A stretch of DNA of 47,775 bases from Burkholderia sp. H160 (GTDB lineage: Bacteria > Pseudomonadota > Gammaproteobacteria > Burkholderiales > Burkholderiaceae), in the NCBI GenBank assembly GCA_000173575.1, contig ABYL01000046.1, forward strand, positions 1 to 47,775. Direction: 5' to 3'. This document shows positions 8,335 through 16,393 of the stretch, piece after piece; position 1 is the stretch's first letter; the number at the start of each line of letters is the position of its first letter. The position numbers and the translations under genes are program-made. The notes beneath the pieces were generated by a model, which was not told where the DNA came from, did no database searches, and saw only the letters and a program-made list of their open reading frames with translations.

Positions 8335-8676
8335 CGGGGACCATCTCCAGTCAGTGGTGGAAATGCTCGAGCTGCGGCGCTGTCGTCGGTGCGCTTTTCA
8401 ACGAATGGATCGTAGCTCAAGCCGCCGGTTTATTGACACGGTGGATACCCCGACTTCGTTGCTGGTTTCCAGCAACCTTTATGAAAACATCGTGCAGCAT
8501 CTTCTAGTGTTTATGCATAAAGTCAAATTGAACGGCAAAGAGTAGGCGTGCTCTTTTCCCTGCCGATGTTCTTTGGCGGACACAAATTATGCGGATTGAC
8601 GAATGGACGTTTGATTCAGGCGTCTCCTGATTTTGCGCTATTCAGGTAGTGACATCCGAAGCCTTGATGTTCTCTT
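8335..8676. other. Intergenic stretch
   Basis: 342 bp with lower GC than its neighbours and no supported gene. It probably carries the promoter of the GlcG-like gene. No repeat or strong hairpin was seen. Confidence 0.5.
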
Positions 8677-8886
8677 CTATCGACGTCCGCTGCGGCCCCA
8701 TACATAGCGCACCCACCGTTGCCACCGGCTCTGCGGCGGAGCGGATGAGTCGTGCGCAGCCTGCGCTTTGCGGTCGCGCTCAGCGCTCTTCTTAACCTGT
8801 TCGTGGATCTGCCGCAGCGTCATGCCGCCGGGGCCTTTCAGCTTGTCGGGATCGGAATCAGGATCGCGATCGGGATCGTCTGTCAT
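8677..8886 (-). CDS. Small hypothetical protein with acidic DPD-rich start
   Basis: 69 residues from an ATG at 8886 preceded by AGGTGA. The frame stays open to 8958, but that part looks non-coding. The N-terminus is acidic with repeated D-P-D units, then GPGGMTLRQIHEQVKKSAERDRKA, a likely amphipathic helix, and a basic W/R-rich tail. I do not recognise a family. It stands alone on the - strand, divergent from the ABC transporter gene, with about 170 bp between the starts. Confidence 0.5.
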   Translation of the reverse strand: MTDDPDRDPDSDPDKLKGPGGMTLRQIHEQVKKSAERDRKAQAAHDSSAPPQSRWQRWVRYVWGRSGRR

Positions 8887-9054
8887 GGGAGTCACCTGTT
8901 CCTCGTGAGGCGATTTGATCTTGATACAGATGCGCTGTCGCAGCAAGCATGTGGACACGGATGGCTAAGCGGCGCGCAGTCTTGCGGGCGGACTGACTTC
9001 GAGTCAGCAGGACTGGCACAATTTAGGGGATTCTCAAGCCGCTCAGGAACCCTC

Positions 9055-10866
9055 ATGCCAGATGTCGCCCCGTCTACTGCGCGTATCAGTCCTCTGTTCG
9101 CCCTGTTGCCTTTCCTGCGCCGTTATGCCGGACGCTGGGCGCTTGCCTTCATGGCGCTGGTGACGTCGGCCGGTGCGACGCTGGCATTGCCGGTAACGTT
9201 CAGATATCTGATCGACCGGGGCTTCGCTGGTGGCAGCCGGGCGCACATCGATCGCTATTTCCTGGCGCTATTGGCCGTTTCGCTGGTGCTGGCCGGCGCC
9301 ACGGCGCTGCGCTTCTATCTGGTGTCGTGGCTCGGCGAGCGGGTCACGGCGGACTTGCGCAAGGCGGTCTACGAGCACGTGCTGGGGATGAGTCCGCAAT
9401 TCTTCGAGACCACGCAGAGCGGCGAGGTGCTCTCGCGACTCACCACCGACACCACGCTGATCCAGACGGTGGTGGGCACCAGCCTGTCGATGGGTTTGCG
9501 CAACTTCTTCCTGCTGACCGGCGGCGTGGTGATGCTGGCGGTGACGAGCCCTGTGCTGTCGGGCTACATCATGGCCACGCTGGTCGTGGTGGTCGCACCG
9601 ATCGTCATTTTCGGACGACGCGTGCGGAGACTCTCGCGCGCGAGCCAGGACAAGGTGGCGAACGCTAGCGCCCTGGCGGGGGAGGTGCTCAATGCCATGC
9701 CGACCGTGCAATCGTTTTCGCAGGAGACCCGCGAGGCGCAGCGGTTTGCGGGCAGGGTGGAAAGCGCATTCGAGACGGCGCTTACGCGTATTCGGGCGCG
9801 CGCCTGGTTGACCGCCGTGGTGATCGTGCTGGTGTTCGCGGCCATCGTCTTCGTGCTGTGGCTCGGCGCGCAGGCGGTGCTGGCCGGGCACATGACGGGC
9901 GGCCAATTGTCCCAGTTCATCCTCTACGCAGTCGTTACAGCCGGGGCAGTGGGGGCGGTGGCCGAGGTGTGGGGCGATCTGCAGCGGGCTGCGGGGGCCA
10001 CGGAGCGACTGCTGCAACTGCTTGCCGCGCGCTCGCCGGTGGCGCAGGCCGAGACCGCGGTCCCGCTGCCGGCGCACGGAGACGGCATCCGCTTCGACAA
10101 CGTCAGCTTTTCGTATCCGTCGCGCCCGGGCATCGCCGCTCTCTCTGGCCTGTCGCTCGATATCCGCCCGGGCGAGCATGTCGCATTGGTCGGACCGTCC
10201 GGCGCCGGCAAGACCACTTTGTTCCAACTGCTGCTGCGCTTTTACGATCCGCAGGCCGGCAGCATTCTGATCAACGGCGTGCCGACGCGGCAGGTGCCGC
10301 TTGCGGAGTTGCGCCGGGAAGTCGGGGTGGTACTGCAGGAGTCGGTGATCTTTTCCGGCAGCGTGCTCGATAACATCCGCTACGGCGCACCCGAAGCCAC
10401 ACTCGGCGAGGTTCGGCAGGCCGCTGAAATGGCCGCCGCGGCCGGCTTTATTGAAGAACTGCCGCAAGGCTACGACACATTTCTCGGCGAGCGCGGAGTG
10501 CGGCTTTCTGGCGGACAGCGTCAGCGGATCGCGATCGCGCGGGCGATCCTGAAAAATCCATCCATCCTGCTGCTCGACGAGGCCACCAGTGCGCTCGATG
10601 CCGCCAGCGAGCGACTGGTGCAACGGGCGCTAGACAATGCCGCGCAGAATCGCACCACGCTGGTCATCGCGCACCGCCTCGCTACCGTGCAACAAGCCGA
10701 CCGCATCGTCGTGCTGGAACAAGGCCGCATCGTCGCGCAGGGCCGCCACGCCGATCTGCTTCAGGCCTCGCCGCTCTATGCGCAGCTTGCCGCGCTGCAG
10801 TTCGGCGAGACGCCAGGGCAGACGGAGCAGCCCGGCGCAGTGCGCGATCACGTCGACTCTGCCTGA
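9055..10866 (+). CDS. ABC transporter, fused permease/ATPase (MsbA-like exporter)
   Basis: 603 residues. The N-terminal half has six hydrophobic helices (about 25-320), typical of type IV ABC exporters. The ATPase half has Walker A GPSGAGKTT (380-388), signature LSGGQ (484-488), Walker B ILLLDE (504-509) and the switch histidine H540. It should work as a homodimer exporting a lipid or drug-like molecule; it resembles the 'MsbA-related' branch rather than the essential lipid A flippase. The start at 9055 has AGGAA upstream; the frame extends to 8752, but that reads through non-coding DNA. It is a single gene followed by a convergent oxidoreductase only 8 bp away. Confidence 0.92.
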   Translation: MPDVAPSTARISPLFALLPFLRRYAGRWALAFMALVTSAGATLALPVTFRYLIDRGFAGGSRAHIDRYFLALLAVSLVLAGATALRFYLVSWLGERVTADLRKAVYEHVLGMSPQFFETTQSGEVLSRLTTDTTLIQTVVGTSLSMGLRNFFLLTGGVVMLAVTSPVLSGYIMATLVVVVAPIVIFGRRVRRLSRASQDKVANASALAGEVLNAMPTVQSFSQETREAQRFAGRVESAFETALTRIRARAWLTAVVIVLVFAAIVFVLWLGAQAVLAGHMTGGQLSQFILYAVVTAGAVGAVAEVWGDLQRAAGATERLLQLLAARSPVAQAETAVPLPAHGDGIRFDNVSFSYPSRPGIAALSGLSLDIRPGEHVALVGPSGAGKTTLFQLLLRFYDPQAGSILINGVPTRQVPLAELRREVGVVLQESVIFSGSVLDNIRYGAPEATLGEVRQAAEMAAAAGFIEELPQGYDTFLGERGVRLSGGQRQRIAIARAILKNPSILLLDEATSALDAASERLVQRALDNAAQNRTTLVIAHRLATVQQADRIVVLEQGRIVAQGRHADLLQASPLYAQLAALQFGETPGQTEQPGAVRDHVDSA

Positions 10867-10874
10867 AGACACAA

Positions 10875-11729
10875 TCAGGTTTGCAGTGCCACCTTGATCA
10901 CCTCGGAAACGGACGTCGTGTCTCTGCCGAGAAGCCGGGACAGATCACGCGAGGCGCTATCCAGTTCCCCTTTCGACGCTTTCACATCCGCGTCGATGAC
11001 CACATCGACGATCATTTTCGGCAGCCCCAAACCCAGCAGCGTCGCCTCATATTCGGCCGGCGGCAGATCGTTATAGACGATTGCCCGACCCGCTTGCTTC
11101 GAGACCTCCTCGGCAAATTCGAACATCGAGAAGGATTGGTCTCCTGCAAGTTCGTAGGTCTTGTTCGCGTGACCAGGCCGGGTAAGAACCGTGACCGCAG
11201 CGGCTGCGTAATCGGCACGCGCAGCGGAGGCAAATCGACCTTGTCCCGAACTGCCGATAATCGCTCCGTGGGCAAGCGCCGGAGCAAGACCCGCCGTGGC
11301 GTTCTCCAGATACCAGCCGTTGCGCAACAGCACGAATTCCAAGCCAGAGTTCCTCAGGTACTCTTCAGTTGCCTTATGCTCGCCCGCGAGATTCAGACTG
11401 GAGGTGTCAGCACGCAACATGCTCGTATAGGCAATCAGCTTGACGCCGGCCTGCCGGGCAGCATCGATGACGGCCTTGTGCTGCCGTAGTCTTTCGCCGG
11501 GCACGACCGCCGAGATCAGCAGCAGCTTCTCGACACCTTCAAAAGCTGCAACCAGTGTTTCCGGGCGATCGTAATCCGCCTCGCGCACCTGGACGCCCAG
11601 GGCGCGCAAATCGACGGCTTTCTCGGGGTTTCGAACCCCCGCAACGATCTGAGTTGCCGGGATGACTTGCAAAAGGCCCTTAACAACGAGTTGACCCAGG
11701 TTTCCATTAGCTCCGGTAATCGCAATCAC
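10875..11729 (-). CDS. NmrA/QorB-like NAD(P)H-dependent oxidoreductase
   Basis: 284 residues with an N-terminal Rossmann motif (T-GANGNLG) directly after the start. A tyrosine-containing T-S-M-L segment near residue 100 and a GNG-WY-EN segment near 150 are as in QorB-like NmrA proteins, which reduce quinones or act as NADPH sensors. The GTG at 11729 is chosen because family members begin directly at the first beta strand and AAGGGAA precedes it. The frame is open to 11789. It is divergent from a LysR gene, so probably controlled by that regulator, with inverted repeats in the gap. Confidence 0.85.
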   Translation of the reverse strand: MIAITGANGNLGQLVVKGLLQVIPATQIVAGVRNPEKAVDLRALGVQVREADYDRPETLVAAFEGVEKLLLISAVVPGERLRQHKAVIDAARQAGVKLIAYTSMLRADTSSLNLAGEHKATEEYLRNSGLEFVLLRNGWYLENATAGLAPALAHGAIIGSSGQGRFASAARADYAAAAVTVLTRPGHANKTYELAGDQSFSMFEFAEEVSKQAGRAIVYNDLPPAEYEATLLGLGLPKMIVDVVIDADVKASKGELDSASRDLSRLLGRDTTSVSEVIKVALQT

Positions 11730-11766
11730 TTTATGTTCCCTTATCTGCAGGCTTCGCGTTGAATTC

Positions 11767-11828
11767 CATCCGGACGGATGTGTGCACATCGGTGCGTCTT
11801 GCGAGCCATACTAATTCCGTAGAGAATT
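11767..11828. promoter_or_regulatory. Cluster of three inverted repeats between oxidoreductase and LysR genes
   Basis: CATCCG-GA-CGGATG (11767-11780) and GATGTG-TG-CACATC (11777-11790) overlap by four bases. AATTC-N6-GAATT (11813-11828) lies nearer the LysR start. The spacing and position fit operators in a divergent promoter. Which protein binds each is inference. Confidence 0.45.
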
Positions 11829-11879
11829 GGCGACAATGCGCTAAATCGAGCGAGCACTTATGAAAAATCAAGAATAATC

Positions 11880-12767
11880 GTGGATAAGATACTCAGTCTG
11901 CGAGCCTATGTCGCGACCGCCCGGAACGGTTCGTTTTCCGCTGCGGCGCGCGAGTTGAACGTCGTCCCGTCGGTGGTGACGAAGCGGATCAACGAACTCG
12001 AAGCGACGATCGGCGCATCGCTATTCGAGCGGACCACGCGCGCGGTCACCCCGACATCGCTGGGTGCCTCGCGCGTTGAACAGGCAACCCAACTGCTTCG
12101 CAAGCTGGATGAACTGATCAGTGGTCCTTCGGCCCGGCCGGAAGATGTCGAGGGTCATCTGAGAGTCAAGGTGCCCACGGCGCTTGCGACTACAAGGCTC
12201 AGGCCCGCGTTCGCGCGATTTCAGTCGATGTTCCCCAAGGTCAACCTGGAGATCGCATTGCTCGACCGGCAAATCAGTCCGGTAGAGGATGGTTACGATC
12301 TCGCGATTGGCGTAGTTCTTCTCCACCCCGGTGGAGTTGTCGAAGAGGTGCTGTGCCCCATTCACCTGTTGGTGTGCGCTTCGCCCGATTACATTGCGCG
12401 CAACGGCGTACCGGCTCATCCGCGTGAATTGCCGGACTACGACTGCATGACGTTCTTTCCCGCGCATGCTGAATGGCGGTTCGAGAAAAATGGCGCGTCG
12501 GTCCGTGTGGCGCTTCGTCCGAGGTTCACCTCGAATGACTGGTTCCTGCTACTGACTGCGGCGCTGCAGGGAAACGGCCTGACTCTGTTGCCGGACTACG
12601 TCGCCGGCGACGCGTTGAAGACTGGCAAGCTTGTGCATGTCCTGCCGGACTGGACCGTCCCGCCAGGCGAAATTCGGGCCGTCATTCCTGAATATCGCGC
12701 TGCCGACGTTGCATTGCGATCGTTGCTCAATATCCTGAAGGGCGAACTGGCTGATATCGATCGATGA
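11880..12767 (+). CDS. LysR-family transcriptional regulator
   Basis: 295 residues from a GTG start. The N-terminal winged helix-turn-helix (about 18-40: S-F-S-AAARELNV-PS-V-KRI) and the two-lobed effector-binding domain (about 90-290) are both complete. It is divergent from the QorB-like gene with 150 bp between them, the normal layout for a LysR protein controlling a redox enzyme in response to a small ligand. It ends 37 bp before the end of a convergent LysR gene. Ligand unknown. Confidence 0.92.
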   Translation: MDKILSLRAYVATARNGSFSAAARELNVVPSVVTKRINELEATIGASLFERTTRAVTPTSLGASRVEQATQLLRKLDELISGPSARPEDVEGHLRVKVPTALATTRLRPAFARFQSMFPKVNLEIALLDRQISPVEDGYDLAIGVVLLHPGGVVEEVLCPIHLLVCASPDYIARNGVPAHPRELPDYDCMTFFPAHAEWRFEKNGASVRVALRPRFTSNDWFLLLTAALQGNGLTLLPDYVAGDALKTGKLVHVLPDWTVPPGEIRAVIPEYRAADVALRSLLNILKGELADIDR

Positions 12768-12804
12768 GTACCGCGCGCGACTGTCCGATAGTTGCGGGGC
12801 GCAC

Positions 12805-13695
12805 TCATGCGTTCGCGCCATCTTGCGGCCGACGGCTGCTCAACCAGTCGATCACGCTTTGAATCCGCGGCGAGCCCATTTTCGAATCGGGCACCAAGGC
12901 GGTCACCCACGTCTCGACCGGGACGTATTCGTGCATCAGTGGCAATAGCGCATTTGACTTGAGCGCCTGTTCAATGAGGTAAGCGGGCAGTAGTGCGATC
13001 CCTTGAGCGTTCAATGCCGCGTCGAGAACGCCTTGCGCATCCGCAGTGACGAGTCGCGGATCGACGTCGACAGTCAGCATGCGGTCGGGTCCTCGAAACG
13101 CCCATTTTTTACCCACCGACTCGAGCGCGAGGGTCTGGTGCCTCTGAAGCTCTCGCGGATGCACGGGGGGCTCGTACCGGGACAGGTAGGCCGGTGCTGC
13201 GCAAAGCACAAAATCAAGCATGAACAATGGGACTTCCGTGACTTGCGGAAACGTCAGCGACTGGATATCGATGGAAATGTCGAAGCCCTCCGCTTCCGGA
13301 TTCACGGCGCGATCCAGTCGCACGATTTCCATGCGCAAGCCGCTGTTTTCCCTCAGGAAAGTACTGAGCATCGTGCCCAAGGTCGCCGAAAAATCAGACG
13401 GGACCTTGATCCGGATGGATCCCGTGGCTCCCGGGCTTTCCTGCCTGAAGGACGCGAGCAATGCGTCGAAGTCCTGCACCAGCGTCTGCAGGCCCGGCAC
13501 GATGCGGCGCCCCGCATCGGTCAGGGTCACGCTGCGCGTCGTCCGCGTGAATACCTGAACCTTGAGGCGCCATTCCGCTGCATTCACCCGTTTGATCATC
13601 ACGGAAGGGGAGGTGCCGATTCTTCTCGCAGCCAACGAAAAACTTTCGTACTGCGCGACCAGCACGAGCGCCCGGAGGTTTTCGAGTAAATCCAT
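12805..13695 (-). CDS. LysR-family transcriptional regulator
   Basis: 296 residues from an ATG at 13695; a TTG four codons upstream is the alternative. The winged helix lies at about 16-38 with S-LAARRIGTSPS. The effector domain follows, with a V-PLF-DFVLCA strand typical of the AaeR/DmlR-like subgroup. It lies downstream of the esterase gene in the same direction with 112 bp between them, so it may be co-transcribed or have its own promoter. A second LysR faces the esterase gene from the other side. Confidence 0.9.
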   Translation of the reverse strand: MDLLENLRALVLVAQYESFSLAARRIGTSPSVMIKRVNAAEWRLKVQVFTRTTRSVTLTDAGRRIVPGLQTLVQDFDALLASFRQESPGATGSIRIKVPSDFSATLGTMLSTFLRENSGLRMEIVRLDRAVNPEAEGFDISIDIQSLTFPQVTEVPLFMLDFVLCAAPAYLSRYEPPVHPRELQRHQTLALESVGKKWAFRGPDRMLTVDVDPRLVTADAQGVLDAALNAQGIALLPAYLIEQALKSNALLPLMHEYVPVETWVTALVPDSKMGSPRIQSVIDWLSSRRPQDGANA

Positions 13696-13806
13696 GATTG
13701 CCTGCAACCTGGCCTATGTTTGTGTCGGAATTCGCCGATTGTAGGCGGTTCGGCTTCGCCGGCAGATGACCGATGAATTTGCGCATGCAGCCGGCGGAAA
13801 ATGCGC

Positions 13807-14742
13807 CTACGCGATAGCCGACCCGCACCGCAATATGAACCCCGCGATCTGATCCAACGCATACCGCGCGCTTGCAAGCTCACGGGTGGATCGCTGGAAC
13901 ACATGATGGAGTCCCTCGTAGATCTCCAACTGCACCGAGTTGCCCCGCTGCGCGGCGGTAGCCGCGTAGCGCCGGGCGTCGTCGAACAGCAGTTCGTCCG
14001 TTCCGACCTGAAGCGCGATCGGCGGCAGATGCTCGGGAACGTCATACAGCGGCGATGCGCGCCGGTCCGCGGGATCGGCGGACCCAAGGTACGCGGCGGC
14101 GGCATTGGCGAGTATCGGCAGCGTCAAGACCGGGTCGTGCGTCGCTTCGCTGCGCGAAGACGACCCCGTCAACGCGAGATCGAGCCACGGCGAGAATGCG
14201 GCGACACACGCAACGTTCAACGACCGCCCCCCATCAGCACCGAGGACCCCAAGTGCGAGGCCGGCGCCTGCCGAGTCGCCAACCAGTGCGATGTCACGGA
14301 TGCCTGACTTCGCCATCCACCGGAGCGCTTCAATCGCGGCATCGTGTGCCGCGGGAAACGGGTGCTCGGGCGCGAGCGGATAGTCGAGAACGAAGGTATC
14401 CATGCCGGCGCGCACCGCGATTTGGCTCGCAAAGCCGCGATATGCCGTGGCAGACCCGAGTACGAACGCGCCTCCGTGCAGAAAGAGGATCGCGCGGCCG
14501 GAGAGGGCGGATTCGGGCCGAACCCACCAACCTTTCACGTCCGCGTTCTCGACTCTTTCAAGATCGACGCCGTCCGCCACGGGTGTCTGCGCCGTCATCG
14601 CGTCGTATGCCTCACGCATGGTTCCGTTGAATTCCGCAAACAGCCGCTGAGTGCGGTCGAGCACCGATAGCGCTGCCTCACGGTCGTCATCACTCAAGCG
14701 GTGCCGCACTTCGATCAGGTTCGTCTGCTGTACGTCGCTCAT
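13807..14742 (-). CDS. Alpha/beta-hydrolase, hormone-sensitive-lipase-type esterase
   Basis: About 311 residues. Numbered from the first of two adjacent ATGs, the oxyanion motif HGGAF is at 90-94, the nucleophile elbow GDSAG at 156-160 (Ser158), the acid at D250 in GTDELL, and the histidine in GLHHVF (about 280-281), so the triad is complete. It should hydrolyse short-chain esters. AAGGAG is closer to ideal for the second ATG (14742) than the first (14745). It is divergent from a LysR gene 124 bp away, which probably controls it, and followed by another LysR gene. Confidence 0.92.
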   Translation of the reverse strand: MSDVQQTNLIEVRHRLSDDDREAALSVLDRTQRLFAEFNGTMREAYDAMTAQTPVADGVDLERVENADVKGWWVRPESALSGRAILFLHGGAFVLGSATAYRGFASQIAVRAGMDTFVLDYPLAPEHPFPAAHDAAIEALRWMAKSGIRDIALVGDSAGAGLALGVLGADGGRSLNVACVAAFSPWLDLALTGSSSRSEATHDPVLTLPILANAAAAYLGSADPADRRASPLYDVPEHLPPIALQVGTDELLFDDARRYAATAAQRGNSVQLEIYEGLHHVFQRSTRELASARYALDQIAGFILRCGSAIA

Positions 14743-14866
14743 CATTGCTCCTTCGTTGGATTGGCACGTTGTCGATGAGCAAGACGATATCTATTCCAAA
14801 TCGCATTCAGAAGAAGGCTGAGCGGAATACAATCGATTCCATTCTGGAAGTTTCGGAGGGCAAGGG

Positions 14867-15784
14867 ATGGGCCGGCTGGATGCGCTCAAACTTTTCATCC
14901 GCATTGTCGAGAGCGGGAGTTTCGCAGCGGCAGCGCGCGACATGGGCGTGGGCCAGCCTGCGGTCAGCAAGCAGATCGCGTCGCTCGAACGCTATCTTGG
15001 CGCCCAACTGGTCAGGCGCACGTCGCGCAGCATGACCCTGACCGAGACGGGACAATCGGTCTATGAAGCGGGTTTGCGCATCATTGGAGATTTCACGGAG
15101 CTCGAGTCGTCTGTCGGGCATGGTCAGGTCTCCCCGGCCGGTCTGGTACGGGTCACCGTGGCGCCGGTATTTGGCCGGCTATATGTCGTGCCGCGCCTGC
15201 CGGCGTTTTTCTCCAGGTATCCGCACGTGTCCGTGGACTTGTCGGCGACGGAGCGAAACGTCAATCTGGTCGAAGAAGGCTTCGACCTTTCGATCAAAAG
15301 CGGGCCGCTTGCCGACTCTTCGATGATTGCAAGGCATCTGGCGTCGAGTCCAGTCGTTGTCGTCGCAACCCCGGACTACCTGGAAAAATACGGGCGCCCC
15401 GAACGGCCACAGGATCTCGACCGGCATGCCTGCGTCGTTTTCGCGCCGATGCGCGAGCCGCGCGCCTGGCGCTTCGACAACGTCGATGGCCCACGCTTGC
15501 ATGTCCCGTCAGGCAATTTTCACACCGGGGACGCGGAACAGATTCGCGCTGCCGTGCTCGCCCATATGGGATTGACTCAAGCGCCGGGGTGGCTGTTTGC
15601 ACCGGAGATCGCGAGCGGTGCGGTAGTCAGCGTGTTGCAGGAGTTCGCTCCGATGCCGTTGCCCATCCATGCCGTTCATCCTTCCGGCAGACGATTGCCG
15701 ACCAAGACCCGCGTCTTCATCGATTTCGTTTCGGAGGTTCTGGCGTCTGATCCCGGTCCGGCCTTTGTCCCGGTCAGCATCTAG
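14867..15784 (+). CDS. LysR-family transcriptional regulator
   Basis: 305 residues; the start has GGAGGG in good position. The helix-turn-helix (about 17-38, S-FAAAARDMGVGQPAVS) and effector domain are intact. The V-L-EEGFDLSIKSG segment is typical of the large LysR subgroup found beside oxidoreductases and hydrolases. It is divergent from the esterase gene, and the 124-bp gap is AT-richer than its surroundings. Its likely target is that gene (inference). Confidence 0.92.
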   Translation: MGRLDALKLFIRIVESGSFAAAARDMGVGQPAVSKQIASLERYLGAQLVRRTSRSMTLTETGQSVYEAGLRIIGDFTELESSVGHGQVSPAGLVRVTVAPVFGRLYVVPRLPAFFSRYPHVSVDLSATERNVNLVEEGFDLSIKSGPLADSSMIARHLASSPVVVVATPDYLEKYGRPERPQDLDRHACVVFAPMREPRAWRFDNVDGPRLHVPSGNFHTGDAEQIRAAVLAHMGLTQAPGWLFAPEIASGAVVSVLQEFAPMPLPIHAVHPSGRRLPTKTRVFIDFVSEVLASDPGPAFVPVSI

Positions 15785-16024
15785 CGAGTATTCCACCGCC
15801 AGCTAATCACAGGTCGACAAGGCGCGGCGCCCCGCCCGAGAATGCCTTGCGAAACGCGCTCGAATGGGCTGGAATCGAAACTTCTGTTTCCAATGCAACG
15901 TGGGTCCCGGCGGCCGTCCGCAATTTTTTTGGCGCCACCTGTCCGTCAGCATGCGGCCCGCGCGTCATTGTGATGGCGGCACATGATTCAATTCATCCGC
16001 CTCAACCCCATGACGGAGGCTCAA

Positions 16025-16393
16025 ATGGAATACCTATTGATGATCTACTCTGAAGAAAGCAGCTGGAACAAGCTCACCCCCAGCGAGCGGCAGCAAGGCG
16101 TTGCCGCCTATCAGGCGTACACCGAATCGTTGAAAAAAGCAGGGGCTCTGGTGGGCGCCAACCGCCTGCAGCACACGAGCTCGGCGACCACGGTGCGTCT
16201 CGTCGACGGCAAGCCACAGGTGCTCGACGGACCGTATTCCGATTCGAAGGAGCAACTGGGCGGCTACTACCTGATCGACGTGCCCAACCTGGACGCGGCG
16301 ATGTCGTGGGCGGCGCGTTGTCCAGGCGCGGCGCACGGCATCATGGAGGTGCGCCCAATCTGGACCGCCTCTGCCGAAGCGCCATCTGCATGA
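16025..16393 (+). CDS. YCII-related (DGPF-type) small protein
   Basis: 122 residues beginning M-E-Y-L-L-M-I-Y, with a DGPY motif at 68-71 followed by K-E-LGGYY, the signature of the YCII/DGPF family. The ATG at 16025 has GGAGG six bases upstream; the frame extends to 15983 without a comparable site. The stop overlaps the sigma-factor start (ATGA), so the two are translationally coupled. In actinobacteria and others, DGPF proteins are encoded next to ECF42 sigma factors and are part of their regulon. Biochemical role unknown. Confidence 0.9.
   Translation: MEYLLMIYSEESSWNKLTPSERQQGVAAYQAYTESLKKAGALVGANRLQHTSSATTVRLVDGKPQVLDGPYSDSKEQLGGYYLIDVPNLDAAMSWAARCPGAAHGIMEVRPIWTASAEAPSA

Noticed and set aside
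9268-10623. 451-codon antisense frame over the ABC transporter gene
   Set aside because: His/Arg-rich shadow of a well-supported gene.
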